From JACCYQ01 sp036675565 (lineage in GTDB: Bacteria; Bacteroidota; Bacteroidia; Chitinophagales; Chitinophagaceae), in contig JAKFER010000214.1 in the NCBI GenBank assembly GCA_036675565.1, positions 1 to 56,911 of the forward strand: 56,911 bases of DNA. Direction: 5' to 3'. The translations under genes were made by a program, and so were the position numbers. Below the pieces are notes generated by a model. It saw only the letters and a program-made list of their open reading frames with translations. It was not told the origin of the DNA and searched no databases. This document shows, in pieces, positions 1 to 8,793 of this stretch (the stretch's first letter is position 1; each line of letters starts with the position of its first letter).

Positions 1-56
1 TCAAATTCTCAAATTCTCAAATTATCTAATTTTCAAATTGCCAAATTGTCTCATTG
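1..56. repeat. 8-bp periodic AT-rich repeat array (seven units)
   Basis: Seven consecutive octamers with consensus TCAAATTG fill the first 56 bases: the first two are identical (TCAAATTC) and the others differ by one to three bases. The period is exactly 8 with no slippage. The array runs straight into the putative -7 element of the first gene at 57-64. Related arrays occur at 23872-23911 and 47602-47641. The left edge may continue outside the window. Confidence 0.75.
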
Positions 57-64
57 TATATTTG
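38..64 (+). promoter_or_regulatory. Putative Bacteroidota-type promoter of the S1/P1 nuclease gene
   Basis: TATATTTG at 57-64 matches the Bacteroidota -7 consensus TAnnTTTG exactly. A TTG at 38-40, 16 bases upstream, could serve as the -33 element, slightly closer than usual. The start codon is at 95, giving a short leader. The -33 region lies inside the octamer repeat array, so the repeat may contribute promoter sequence. No transcript start is known; this is a motif match only. Confidence 0.5.
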
Positions 65-94
65 CGCATAAAAAATATCAGCTAAAGAAATTTT

Positions 95-892
95 ATGATC
101 CATAGAATAGTAAAAATTGCCGTGCTCTGTTTTATTATGTTTTACCTGCCGGTACAAAGTTTTGCCTGGGGTGTTCTGGGACATCGTATAACAGGGCAGG
201 TTGCCGACAGTTATTTATCAGCTAAAGCAAGAAAAGCAATTAAAAAAATTTTAGGGAATGAGTCCCTTGCCATGGCGGCGAATTATGCAGACTTTATTAA
301 ATCAGATTCTACCTTTAAATACATAGATAACTGGCATTATGTAAATATTGATTCAGGGATGACGGCTCAACAAATTCAGTTGAAGTTGCAAACGGATACC
401 GGTACCAATATTTATAACAGGATCATTTTTTTAACCAATGAATTAAAAAGAGATGACCTGCCAAAAGATAAAATGGTTTTCTATTTAAAATTATTGATCC
501 ATTTTGTCGGAGACCTGCATCAACCTATGCATGTTGGCCAGTATAAAGATTTGGGTGGCAATCGCATTCGCTTAACCTGGTTTAACCAGCCATCTAACCT
601 GCACCGGGTTTGGGATGAGCACCTGATAGAATTTCAGCAACTCAGTTATACGGAATATGCCCGTGCTATCAATTTTGTTTCATACGATCAATTGAAAATC
701 TGGCAGCAGGCACCAGTAAGTACCTGGGTTACCGAATCATATTTTATTGCACAAAAATTGTACAGTGAATTTGGTGACCAGGAAATCAAATTAAGTTTCC
801 GCTATAATTATGACCATGTAGAAACATTAAATCAAAGATTGTTGATGGGAGGTGTAAGGTTAGCCGGGCTTCTAAACGAAATATTTGTTTAA
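95..892 (+). CDS. Secreted S1/P1-type nuclease
   Basis: Zinc-dependent single-strand-specific nuclease of the S1/P1 family, releasing 5'-nucleotides from RNA or ssDNA outside the cytoplasm. A Sec signal (about residues 1-24) ends just before Trp25, which becomes the mature N-terminus; in this family the N-terminal Trp itself ligates zinc. The other ligands are recognisable: His30 (GHR), Asp66, His81 (WHY), His136/Asp140/His146 in HFVGDLHQPMH, and His170/Asp174 in the LHRVWD stretch. Its 265 residues are normal for bacterial members. The next gene, a secreted EEP-family enzyme, follows after 79 bases on the same strand, so a joint extracellular nucleic-acid or phosphate-scavenging role is possible. 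Family assignment is very secure; substrate preference is not known. Confidence 0.95.
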   Translation: MIHRIVKIAVLCFIMFYLPVQSFAWGVLGHRITGQVADSYLSAKARKAIKKILGNESLAMAANYADFIKSDSTFKYIDNWHYVNIDSGMTAQQIQLKLQTDTGTNIYNRIIFLTNELKRDDLPKDKMVFYLKLLIHFVGDLHQPMHVGQYKDLGGNRIRLTWFNQPSNLHRVWDEHLIEFQQLSYTEYARAINFVSYDQLKIWQQAPVSTWVTESYFIAQKLYSEFGDQEIKLSFRYNYDHVETLNQRLLMGGVRLAGLLNEIFV

Positions 893-971
893 TCTAAATC
901 CTTAAAATTTGAATCGATGAAAATTTTTGAGATGAATTCCCTGTGGCTCAAAAACTAAATAAAATGTACAC

Positions 972-1823
972 ATGAAAAAAATCATATTCATATTTTCATT
1001 TGTCAGCATAGTACTGGCAGCAGAAGCGCAAAACCAGTTGAATGTAATGACATTTAATATCCGCCTGAATCATGCTGGCGATAGTTTAAATGCCTGGCCG
1101 TACAGGAAAGATATGGTTGCTTCTCAAATCCTGTTTCATGATGCACACCTTGTTGGTGTGCAGGAAGCTCTGCATATGCAAATGGAAGACCTGCAGCAAC
1201 GTTTACCAGGATATAGGTTTGCAGGTGTTGGGCGTGCAGATGGCAAACAGGGTGGGGAATATTCAGCAATTTTTTATGATACCAGCCGGCTTATTTTAAT
1301 TAAGACAGAAACTTTCTGGCTGGCAGAAGAGACTGATATACCCGGGCGTAAAGGATGGGATGCTGCTATTGAAAGAGTAGTAACCTGGGCACAATTCAGG
1401 GATAAAAAATCCAACAAAATATTTTATCATTTCAATACCCATTTTGATCATGTTGGTAAAATTGCCCGTAAAGAAAGTGCGCGGCTGATCCTGGATAAAA
1501 TAAATGAGATTGCCAAAGATAAACCCGTTATTTTAACGGGCGATTTTAATGCAAAGCCTACGGACGAACCTATACTGGTACTAACGGATATCAATAACCC
1601 AAAACACGTCATTCAGTCAGAAGCCATTTCAGAAACACCGCATTATGGGCCTACAGGAACATTCACTGGTTTTCAATCTAAAGAAACCAGTAATGAACCT
1701 ATTGATTTTATTTTTATAAAGAATGGTATAAAAGTTTTGAAGCATGCAACATTATCACAAACCTGGCAGGGGAAATTTTCATCTGATCATTTTCCCGTAC
1801 TTGCGGTTGTGGAAATAAAATAA
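972..1823 (+). CDS. Secreted endonuclease/exonuclease/phosphatase (EEP) family protein
   Basis: 283-residue protein with a Sec signal (residues 1-20, cleavage after AEAQ) and a full EEP fold. Family motifs in order: TFNIR (Asn), VQEAL (metal-binding Glu), NTHFDHVG (His), TGDFNA (Asp-Asn), DFIF (Asp) and a C-terminal SSDHFPV (Asp-His). EEP enzymes cleave phosphodiester or phosphomonoester bonds in nucleic acids, inositol phosphates or lipids; the export signal favours an extracytoplasmic substrate. It follows the S1/P1 nuclease gene, possibly co-transcribed; no exact TAnnTTTG element was seen in the 79-base gap. The particular substrate cannot be read from the sequence. Confidence 0.9.
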   Translation: MKKIIFIFSFVSIVLAAEAQNQLNVMTFNIRLNHAGDSLNAWPYRKDMVASQILFHDAHLVGVQEALHMQMEDLQQRLPGYRFAGVGRADGKQGGEYSAIFYDTSRLILIKTETFWLAEETDIPGRKGWDAAIERVVTWAQFRDKKSNKIFYHFNTHFDHVGKIARKESARLILDKINEIAKDKPVILTGDFNAKPTDEPILVLTDINNPKHVIQSEAISETPHYGPTGTFTGFQSKETSNEPIDFIFIKNGIKVLKHATLSQTWQGKFSSDHFPVLAVVEIK

Positions 1824-1843
1824 TCTTATAACAAAATCATTTC

Positions 1844-2620
1844 ATGCCAGCTTCAAAAGATGATTCCATCAGCATCAACAAATACATCAGTGCTTCTGGT
1901 TTTTGCTCCAGGCGGGAAGCGGATAAACTGATTGAAGCATTTCGTGTCACTATAAATGATGAGCTGGCTATGCCGGGCAGCAGGGTAAATCCCGGTGACC
2001 AGGTTGCCATTGATGGTGAGCATATAAAATCTAAAAAGAAAGCCATTTACCTGGCTTTTAATAAGCCGGCTGGCATTACAAGTACCACAGACCTGAAAGA
2101 CAAATCAAACATCATCAGTTATATAAATTTTCCAAAACGGATCTTCCCGGTGGGGCGATTGGATAAGGATTCTGATGGGTTGATCTTTTTAACCAATGAT
2201 GGTGATATTGTAAATAAGATCCTGCGGGCAAGCAATAATCATGAAAAGGAATACATTGTAACGGTTGACAAAGCCATTGATGCAACCTTTGTACACAAGA
2301 TGGCAAATGGTATTCCTGTACTGGGTACCATTACCAAAAAATGTTTTGTAAGGCAAGAAGGCAATCGAAAATTCAGAATCGTTTTAACACAGGGATTAAA
2401 CAGGCAGATCAGGCGTATGTGCGAGTTTTTAGGTTATGAAGTAAAAACATTAACCCGGGTACGCATCATGCATATCACATTGGGAAACTTGCCGTTGGGA
2501 AAAACAAGATATTTTACGGCACCTGAAATTGAAAAGTTGAATGAACTTGTAGCTGATTCAAGTAAAACAGCCGAGGCAACTATGCCTTCAGTCAAACCAC
2601 GCAAGAAAAGAAAAGGATGA
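1844..2620 (+). CDS. rluF: 23S rRNA pseudouridine synthase, RluF type
   Basis: RsuA/RluB/E/F-family pseudouridine synthase. Residues about 7-60 form an S4 RNA-binding domain (NKYISASGFCSRREADKLI). The catalytic motif GRLDKDSDGLIFLTNDGD contains the nucleophilic Asp, and the following NNHEKEYIVTVDK and QGLNRQIRRMCEFLGYEVKTL stretches are close to what I recall of E. coli RluF, which modifies U2604 in 23S rRNA. A basic tail (KPRKKRKG) ends the protein. Length 258 residues, a little shorter than E. coli RluF. It starts 20 bases after the EEP gene, so it may share its transcript although the functions differ. It could act on a neighbouring uridine, as in RluB/RluE. Confidence 0.88.
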   Translation: MPASKDDSISINKYISASGFCSRREADKLIEAFRVTINDELAMPGSRVNPGDQVAIDGEHIKSKKKAIYLAFNKPAGITSTTDLKDKSNIISYINFPKRIFPVGRLDKDSDGLIFLTNDGDIVNKILRASNNHEKEYIVTVDKAIDATFVHKMANGIPVLGTITKKCFVRQEGNRKFRIVLTQGLNRQIRRMCEFLGYEVKTLTRVRIMHITLGNLPLGKTRYFTAPEIEKLNELVADSSKTAEATMPSVKPRKKRKG

Positions 2621-2737
2621 GCATTTATTTATCATTTTAATTTGCTGTTTTTTTTAAATATAATCATACCATTCATGTAGTTTAATTTTTGGCAAAAGTG
2701 AAATAGTTTAAATTAACAGTCACTAAAACCACATGAT

Positions 2738-3727
2738 ATGAGAACTGCATTACTAAGCATTTTGCTTGTTGTGTTTGGTTTTGAAAGTCATGCACAACTT
2801 CGTTTACTCCCCATGATCGGTTTCGAAAATTCTATGGTTTGTTTAAAGTACAATGATCAGAAAGTCAATGGTGCCCTGGATGATGTAATCTCGCCGCAAA
2901 TGTCTTTAAGATTGGATTATGCATTTAAAAAGGGACATGGTCCTTTTATTGGCGTGAGTACCAACCGTTCGGTCATTGATTATACATTCAGCGATCCGGC
3001 TACCGGGATGAACCAGTATTATACCTCCAACGCCGATTATCGCATAAGCATAACCGGTGGATATGGTTTTACAACCAAACCTATTTTCTTTAATAAGTCA
3101 TCATCTAATTCATCAAAAGCAATGGCGAATAAAGAAGTACTGCAAAAAGAGATCGTGATGAATAAAAAAAGCTGCGGCTCTTCTAAAGAAATAAAAACAA
3201 CTTATTCCAATCGCAGTCATTGCGGAAGCAAATACAAAAAACCTTCAGAAACAGTTATTAAGGAGGTAAGGGTAAGCAAAATACCCCAAAAGGTGAATGA
3301 AGGATGGTTTATGCAGGTACAGCCTTCTGCAGGACTGGCATTTGTGCCTGGTGTCAGCAATGCTATTGAAACGGAAATACAAAATGGTGCAAAAAATTAT
3401 AAATATGCTGCCGGGGATTTCCGTACCGCTTTGGTTACAGGTGCCAATTTTATATTTGGTAAAAACCAGGACCAAAAGTTTGTGGTGAACCTGAATTATT
3501 TTACAGGCCTGGGTAATTCAGGAACGCAAACTTTAGTTACAGAAGAAGGGGGTAAAACCACAACTACCAATATGCGGTCTGCTGTTGCGGGATGGTCTTT
3601 AGGTGTGGGGTTGCCCATTCAGTTAAGCAAAAGAAAAGTGCAACAAATAAAAGAAGTTGAAAAGAAAGTTATTTATAAGAAACAATATGAACGATCATAT
3701 AAACCAGGTTGTTCCAGGAAATCCTGA
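2738..3727 (+). CDS. Putative outer-membrane or periplasmic protein of unknown function
   Basis: 329 residues with a Sec signal (1-19, cleavage after SHA). No family recognised. Both halves have alternating hydrophobic/polar stretches with glycine and aromatics, as in outer-membrane beta-barrels: residues about 20-115 (MSLRLDYAFKKGHGPFIGV, RISITGGYGF) and 190-300 (MQVQPSAGLAFVPG, KFVVNLNYFTGLG, GWSLGVGLPIQL). A central Ser/Lys-rich insert (about 120-185) with two CGS motifs, and a basic KKQYERSYKPGCSRKS tail, are unusual and may be periplasmic or surface loops. It is alone on its strand and ends at a strong hairpin terminator. Barrel topology is inference. Confidence 0.7.
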   Translation: MRTALLSILLVVFGFESHAQLRLLPMIGFENSMVCLKYNDQKVNGALDDVISPQMSLRLDYAFKKGHGPFIGVSTNRSVIDYTFSDPATGMNQYYTSNADYRISITGGYGFTTKPIFFNKSSSNSSKAMANKEVLQKEIVMNKKSCGSSKEIKTTYSNRSHCGSKYKKPSETVIKEVRVSKIPQKVNEGWFMQVQPSAGLAFVPGVSNAIETEIQNGAKNYKYAAGDFRTALVTGANFIFGKNQDQKFVVNLNYFTGLGNSGTQTLVTEEGGKTTTTNMRSAVAGWSLGVGLPIQLSKRKVQQIKEVEKKVIYKKQYERSYKPGCSRKS

Positions 3728-3770
3728 TTTGAATAGTGAATATTTGATTTGGTGAGGATAAGGGTCAACA

Positions 3771-3803
3771 AAAAAAATGCCTTTCAATGAAAGGCATTTT
3801 TTT
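3771..3803. terminator. Bidirectional intrinsic terminator
   Basis: A perfect 15-bp hairpin: AAAAAAATGCCTTTC, loop AAT, then GAAAGGCATTTTTTT. It ends in T runs on both strands and sits between convergent genes (2738-3727 + and 3817-4512 -), so it can stop transcription from both sides. Confidence 0.88.
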
Positions 3804-3816
3804 GCTGGATTATTTT

Positions 3817-4512
3817 TTATTTAGTTGCTTGTACTTTGATACCAAAATGAATATCATTACGGATCAGGTCGTCTGTCTGACCAGGATAAACAATATTCCA
3901 TTGGGTGCGATCAACATTAAATTTAGCCAGTGCATCCACGGAATTATCTGAAACCGATACTTTAGCAGGGAAGGTTACATTCTTAGTGATTCCTTTAATG
4001 GTTAAGTTGCCGCTGATAGTGTGTGTTGGATCAGTAACCTTGTATTCACTGATTGAAGCCTGGCGTGCATCAGTTGAGTCCTGGACGGAGCCAGTGAAAG
4101 GTGCTACCGAAGTAATCTCAAAAGTTGCTTCCGGGTGTTTTTCAATCTCGAAGAAATCAGGCGATTTGAGGTGACCCAATAATTTCTGATCCATTTCTTC
4201 ATTTGAACCTTCCGGCCCGGTAACGGCGATTGTTGGCATATCAATCACAAAATTTCCGCCCACTAAATTATTTTCACTCACCATCAATTGACCTCCTTTC
4301 AATTTTATTTCGCCCTCATGGTAACCGGATACTTTTGTACCAACCCATTCAATGTTACTTTCATTTGTATTTACGGTATATGCTTCTCCGGCAACTGCCT
4401 GATCCATATTTACTGCATCCGTGGTTTCTGCCTTATCACTTTCTGGCGCATCTGTACAGGCACCTAAAAATAAAATGATACCCAGCAAGGCTGAGAATTT
4501 GATGTTTTGCAT
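3817..4512 (-). CDS. YceI-family lipoprotein
   Basis: 231-residue protein with a lipoprotein signal (LILFLGAC, lipidation at Cys19) followed by an acidic linker (about 20-45) and a YceI lipocalin-like beta-barrel. Family features include YTVNTNESNIEWVGTKV at the start of the barrel, an FEIEKHPEATFEITSV stretch, ISGNLTIKGITKNVTFPA and a C-terminal IRNDIHFGIKVQA. YceI proteins bind isoprenoid or other lipidic ligands in the periplasm; their physiological role is mostly unsettled. The gene is transcribed alone and convergent with the preceding gene. Family call secure; ligand unknown. Confidence 0.93.
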   Translation of the reverse strand: MQNIKFSALLGIILFLGACTDAPESDKAETTDAVNMDQAVAGEAYTVNTNESNIEWVGTKVSGYHEGEIKLKGGQLMVSENNLVGGNFVIDMPTIAVTGPEGSNEEMDQKLLGHLKSPDFFEIEKHPEATFEITSVAPFTGSVQDSTDARQASISEYKVTDPTHTISGNLTIKGITKNVTFPAKVSVSDNSVDALAKFNVDRTQWNIVYPGQTDDLIRNDIHFGIKVQATK

Positions 4513-4602
4513 TGGTTTAGTTTTAATTGATAAAAATTATATTAATGAGTGATAACAACTTTAATCAATGTTTGTTCATCAAATTTTAAAAAACAAAATA
4601 AA

Positions 4603-5763
4603 TTATAATTGGCGTGTACCTGCATATAATTCATATTCTAATAAACGGCAATCTATCGTACTGGTATAGAATTCAATTCTGCGTTTGGCTTTCAATCCAA
4701 TTTTCTTTGCTAATTCCAGGTTGCCTGTAAAAACATAACCATAATACCCGCCGCATTTTTGTTTCAGAAAATCGCCTATCCGTGCATAAGTTTGTTCAAG
4801 TTCCTGTATGTCACCGAGACGTTCACCGTATTCCGGATTAAAATATACCACACCTGGTGTTTCCGGGATCTCCGTTTGTGCAAAATCACAAACTTTGAAT
4901 TCAATTAATTTAGAAACCCCTGCTGCAATGGCATTTTTCCTGGCATTCTCCACAGCCTTTTCACTGTAATCCGTTGCAATAATGCGCAAGCCGGGTATTT
5001 CAGTAATCTGGTCTTCTAATAAACTGTCTTCGATTAAATAAACATTTTCATCATACTCACGAAGATGCATAAACGCATAATTGGTTCTAAAAAGGCCAGG
5101 CCTCCTGTTGGTTGCCAACATAGCCGCTTCAATGGCTACGGTTCCGGATCCGCACATAGGGTTTACAAATGGTGAAACTTTATCCCATCGGGTAGCGAGG
5201 ATGGTTGCTGCGGCCAATCCTTCTAACATGGGTGCCTGCCCGGGAATTTTTCGATAGCCATGACGTGCCAGTGAATCGCCGGAGGTATCAATAAAAATTT
5301 CTGCATTTTCATTTTTCCAGAATAAATGAATAACGGCGCCGCTCAGTTCTGAACCTGTTTGCGGACGAACACCGCGTTTATCCCGCAACCGGTCAACCAA
5401 AGCATCTTTTACCCGCAGGTTTGCAAACATGCTGTTATTAATGGTTGGATTATTTACATTACTGGTAATGCTGAAATACCCGGATTCCGGTAAGATCTCT
5501 TCCCATGGAAAATCCACCGCCTGCTGGTAAATATCATCCGCATTTTCCGCTGTAAAAGATTTCAGGCTGTATAAAACCTGGCTTGCGCAACGCAGATTCA
5601 AATTAAGCTTTATACAATCATTCACGGTGCCGTATAAACGTAAACCGGTAATGAAGGTTTCATCTGCTTCAAATCCTAAATCTTTTACTTCCATTTCGAG
5701 CCAGGGCGCTAATCTTTTTGGGCAGGTAATTGTAATTAAAGCAGGTGTAGTAAAAACATTCAT
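4603..5763 (-). CDS. THUMP-domain class I RNA methyltransferase (RlmL/Trm14-like)
   Basis: 386 residues. The N-terminal part (about 10-160) is a ferredoxin-like plus THUMP RNA-binding region; the C-terminal part (about 165-380) is a Rossmann methyltransferase. Motif NPMCGSGTVAIEAAM and motif ATDYSEKAVENARKNA (SAM binding) are followed by VVYFNPEYGERLG, the catalytic NPPY-type motif with Glu in place of the second Pro, which still fits N2-guanosine methyltransferases. Related proteins make m2G in 23S rRNA (RlmL N-terminal half) or tRNA. Single gene, 90 bases from the YceI gene on the same strand. RNA target unknown. Confidence 0.9.
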   Translation of the reverse strand: MNVFTTPALITITCPKRLAPWLEMEVKDLGFEADETFITGLRLYGTVNDCIKLNLNLRCASQVLYSLKSFTAENADDIYQQAVDFPWEEILPESGYFSITSNVNNPTINNSMFANLRVKDALVDRLRDKRGVRPQTGSELSGAVIHLFWKNENAEIFIDTSGDSLARHGYRKIPGQAPMLEGLAAATILATRWDKVSPFVNPMCGSGTVAIEAAMLATNRRPGLFRTNYAFMHLREYDENVYLIEDSLLEDQITEIPGLRIIATDYSEKAVENARKNAIAAGVSKLIEFKVCDFAQTEIPETPGVVYFNPEYGERLGDIQELEQTYARIGDFLKQKCGGYYGYVFTGNLELAKKIGLKAKRRIEFYTSTIDCRLLEYELYAGTRQL

Positions 5764-5834
5764 AAATAAAGATAGTAAGGGAGTCTGCTGTGACTGGTAA
5801 ATAAAAATTGAGACACTATATTTTATGTAAAAAT

Positions 5835-6467
5835 TTAACGCGTAGAGAAATATTCTTTTTCTGATTCAGGTCTTTTAAAGAACCTGAAGGGTTTAAGATA
5901 GCGATCGCCCTTGGTTGTAGAAAAGCGGGTAGGGACTTGTCTCCATTGACCATCCCTGTTTGTCCAAACCAGGAAATGTAAATGCGGGAATAATGCCAAA
6001 CCGGTTTTCCCACTTAGCCCGATTTCCTGCCCCTGCTTAACCGTATCACCCACATTAACCAAAGCACCATTATGTTGAAGATGCCAGTATCCTGCCCGTG
6101 TACCATCGTCATGCTGAATGATGATCATATTGCCATCTTGCCTGTATTTTCGACTCCATCCCCCTTTCTTTCCATCCTGCTTTACCCTGGTAACCACTCC
6201 ATCTCTTGCAGCTGCAATAGGTGTACCTTTTTTCATTTTAAAATCCAGTGCCGCCCTGTTTTTATGAGATAAAATGCTGAAATAACCCTGGACCAAAAAA
6301 AATTTTTTCCCTTCTTTGTAGGGGAGCGAATACAGGTAACTGGTGTCTTCGGTAATTTTTCCTCTTTGCAATTTAAGAGCAGCTCTTTGCTGGGGTGTGC
6401 GTGTAGCAACACAACCCGTCACGAGGAAAAATAATAAAAATAATATGACAGGAAAATTGATTTTCAT
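5835..6467 (-). CDS. M23-family metallopeptidase, lipoprotein
   Basis: 210 residues; signal with a lipobox (LFFLVTGC, Cys19). The LytM/M23 domain covers about residues 55-185: SHKNRAALDF supplies the first His and Asp ligands, and HLHFLVW is the HxH motif that completes the zinc site and catalytic His. GTPIAAARDGVVTRV and GDTVKQGQEIGLSGKTG are standard for the fold. These enzymes cut peptide cross-links of peptidoglycan; an intact site suggests a real endopeptidase rather than a NlpD-like activator. Lipid anchoring places it in the periplasm or outer membrane. It lies 71 bases from the methyltransferase gene with no evident link. Confidence 0.92.
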   Translation of the reverse strand: MKINFPVILFLLFFLVTGCVATRTPQQRAALKLQRGKITEDTSYLYSLPYKEGKKFFLVQGYFSILSHKNRAALDFKMKKGTPIAAARDGVVTRVKQDGKKGGWSRKYRQDGNMIIIQHDDGTRAGYWHLQHNGALVNVGDTVKQGQEIGLSGKTGLALFPHLHFLVWTNRDGQWRQVPTRFSTTKGDRYLKPFRFFKRPESEKEYFSTR

Positions 6468-6622
6468 CCTCCAGTTTCAGAAATCCGGCAAAATCGTGTA
6501 GTAAATAATTTCATTCATTATTTCAATTCTAAAAAAATCATACCTAAAATATAAGAACGAAATCAGGCGGGTAATAGTTCAATAACAGAAGATAAAAGGG
6601 TTCATTTTTATCAATAAAAACG

Positions 6623-6651
6623 AAAAGGATAGAAGATTTTCGCTTCTATCC
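6623..6651 (-). terminator. Intrinsic terminator after the RRM protein gene
   Basis: Nine-base inverted repeat GGATAGAAG (6627-6635) and CTTCTATCC (6643-6651) with a 7-base loop. Read on the minus strand it follows the stop codon of the RRM gene by 27 bases and is followed by TTTTCGTTTTT. Confidence 0.75.
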
Positions 6652-6678
6652 TGTAAATTAAATTTTGTAAATTTTTTC

Positions 6679-7053
6679 TTAGTAACGATTGCGATCGCGG
6701 TTAAATCCACCGCCACCACCCCGGTTTGGAGGGCCTCCGCGAAATCCGCCTCCCTGGCCACCACGGTTTCCACCGCCGCCCTGGCCGCCACGACTTCCGC
6801 CGCCGCCACCTTGCCTGTCTTCTGCAGCTTTTACAACCAAAGGTTTTTTACCCAGGGAAATATCATTCAGGTTTTCAATGGCATCCTTGGCTTCCGCTTC
6901 CACAGGCATCTCTACAAATCCAAAACCCCTGCTTTTACCGGTTTCTTTATCCATAGCCACTTTAGCGGAAGTCACTGTTCCGAATTTCTCAAATATTTCT
7001 TCCAGTTCAGCATCATCAAGATCGTATGGAAGGCCGGCAACAAAAAGATTCAT
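6679..7053 (-). CDS. RRM RNA-binding protein with Gly/Arg-rich tail
   Basis: 124 residues from the ATG at 7053. An upstream in-frame ATG would add 25 residues, but those do not belong to the domain, and MNLFVAGLPYDLDD is the canonical RRM beginning. One RRM (1-80) with RNP2 (LFVAGLP) and RNP1 (KSRGFGFVEM) carrying the aromatic residues that stack on RNA. The tail (about 86-124) is a low-complexity GGGGSRGGQGGGGNRGG type RGG region. Proteins of this build in cyanobacteria and Bacteroidota are thought to be RNA chaperones or post-transcriptional regulators, some cold-induced. The gene diverges from the GHL10 gene and ends at a hairpin terminator. Confidence 0.93.
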   Translation of the reverse strand: MNLFVAGLPYDLDDAELEEIFEKFGTVTSAKVAMDKETGKSRGFGFVEMPVEAEAKDAIENLNDISLGKKPLVVKAAEDRQGGGGGSRGGQGGGGNRGGQGGGFRGGPPNRGGGGGFNRDRNRY

Positions 7054-7281
7054 GTATAATATTTTTTGTAAAAATACAGAACAATCGCGGTAAATGAGCA
7101 ACCTTATTTGCAGACAAAAACCTGACAATTGTTAGTTTATTTGCTTCATTTTCAATTTATCTTGTAAAATATTAAAGCAGTTATATAAAACGGTTCATGT
7201 GGAATTTCATATATTGATTGCCGTTAGTAAATGGTTTTGCATATATTAATACCCTGATTTTATTCATTCAATGTAATCATC

Positions 7282-8787
7282 ATGCGCAGCATTCTACCTT
7301 TTCTTGTTTTATTTTTTCTATCCTGCAGTTCAACCCGGTATGTAGTAACTGAAACCCATGAAAACGTGCCCATTCAAGCTGACCGTGAATTCAGGGCGGC
7401 ATGGATCGCTACGGTGGCAAATATTAACTGGCCATCAAAACCTGGTTTAAGTGTTGAACAACAAAAAAAGGAAGCCATTGATTTGCTTGATTTCTTGCAG
7501 AAGCATCATTTTAATGCCGCCATTTTCCAGGTAAGGCCTCAGGCCGATGCACTGTACAAAAGTGATCTTGAACCCTGGTCTTATTTTCTGACGGGTGAAC
7601 AAGGCAAAGCGCCTGAACCTTTTTATGATCCTTTGGAATTTTGGGTTGATGCGGCTCATGATCGGGGAATTGAATTGCATGTCTGGCTGAATCCCTACCG
7701 GGCACATCATGTCTCAGGTAAGGAGATCAGTGATAAATCCATTATTAAAACCAATCCTGAATTGGTGATGAAATTAAAAGAAGGTTATTGGTGGATGGAT
7801 CCAGCTCAAAAAGGAACGCAGGATCGCACAACCGAAGTGGTGATGGACCTGGTGAACCGGTATGATATTGATGGTGTTCATTTTGATGATTATTTTTATC
7901 CTTATCCATCCTATAATCAAAATGAAGATTTTCCGGATGATGTTAGTTGGAATGCATACCTGCAAAATGGTGGCAAATTATCGAGGGGTGATTGGCGAAG
8001 GGAAAGTGTAAATAAATTGATAGAAAGAATTTACTTCAACATTAAAGAAGTGAAGCCGCATGTTAAGTTTGGCCTGAGCCCTTTTGGTTTGTACAGGCCA
8101 GGGTTTCCTGAATCTATAGAAGGATTTGACCAGTATGATCAATTGTATGCAGATGCCCGTCTTTGGTTAAATAAAGGATGGATAGATTATTTTACCCCTC
8201 AACTTTACTGGCCTGTGAACCGCATTGCGCAAAGCTTCCCTGTACTATTGGGATGGTGGAACAGTGAAAATGTCCACAACCGGCATCTCTGGCCTGGCAT
8301 CAATGTTGGGCGTGATACTACTGATAAAAATGCTGATGAAACTTTTAACCAGATCATGATTTCAAGAGGGATGCTTCCCCAAAGTATGGGCGTGGTGCAT
8401 TGGAGTATTTCATCATTGACTTTAAATCCCAAAACTTCGCAAATTTTGCTGGATGGACCTTATAAAAAAAATGCATTGGTACCGGCCAGTCCCTGGTTGG
8501 ATAATGCCCGGCCAATGGCTCCCTCCGTATCTTCTTCCCAACTCCAGGATGAAATCAATATCTCCTGGACTCCGGCTATTGAAAGGGATGCATTCCGTAC
8601 GGTTGTTTATTACCGTTATGGTGATCGTTGGAATTATACCATCCTGAACCGGCAAGACCGGAATTATTCATTAAAGAAATCAATGCAAATCCAGGATAAA
8701 CCGGTTCCTTTGAATAAAGTAGCTGTTACAACCATTGACCGCACAGGCAATGAAAGTACTCCCAAAATAATTACCATTAATGAATAA
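7282..8787 (+). CDS. GHL10/DUF187 family glycoside hydrolase, lipoprotein
   Basis: 501 residues with a short lipoprotein signal (FLVLFFLSC, Cys15). Residues about 36-370 match the GHL10 (DUF187, YngK-like) TIM barrel: REFRAAWIATVANINWPS at the start, FQVRPQADALY, HVWLNPYRAHH, a YDIDGVHFDDYF strand with acidic residues expected at the active site, and FGLSPFGLY. The C-terminal 110 residues (SSQLQDEINISWTP onwards) look like a beta-sandwich with fibronectin type III character. Members are proposed to act on peptidoglycan-related or other glycans. The stop codon is six bases from the stop of the convergent DUF421 gene, leaving no room for a separate terminator. Confidence 0.9.
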   Translation: MRSILPFLVLFFLSCSSTRYVVTETHENVPIQADREFRAAWIATVANINWPSKPGLSVEQQKKEAIDLLDFLQKHHFNAAIFQVRPQADALYKSDLEPWSYFLTGEQGKAPEPFYDPLEFWVDAAHDRGIELHVWLNPYRAHHVSGKEISDKSIIKTNPELVMKLKEGYWWMDPAQKGTQDRTTEVVMDLVNRYDIDGVHFDDYFYPYPSYNQNEDFPDDVSWNAYLQNGGKLSRGDWRRESVNKLIERIYFNIKEVKPHVKFGLSPFGLYRPGFPESIEGFDQYDQLYADARLWLNKGWIDYFTPQLYWPVNRIAQSFPVLLGWWNSENVHNRHLWPGINVGRDTTDKNADETFNQIMISRGMLPQSMGVVHWSISSLTLNPKTSQILLDGPYKKNALVPASPWLDNARPMAPSVSSSQLQDEINISWTPAIERDAFRTVVYYRYGDRWNYTILNRQDRNYSLKKSMQIQDKPVPLNKVAVTTIDRTGNESTPKIITINE

Positions 8788-8793
8788 GTGATT

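Noticed and set aside
1..56. CRISPR-like array
   Set aside because: The unit is 8 bases with no spacer; no cas genes anywhere in the window.
6579..6809. Minus-strand Ala/Val-rich open frame
   Set aside because: Out-of-frame reading of the same Gly-rich tail and its downstream terminator; no start support.
6689..7093. Plus-strand Pro-rich open frame
   Set aside because: It is antisense to the Gly/Arg-rich tail of the RRM gene, whose complement gives proline codons.
7054..7128. N-terminal extension of the RRM protein
   Set aside because: The residues upstream of Met at 7053 have no domain similarity; the RRM begins right at that Met.
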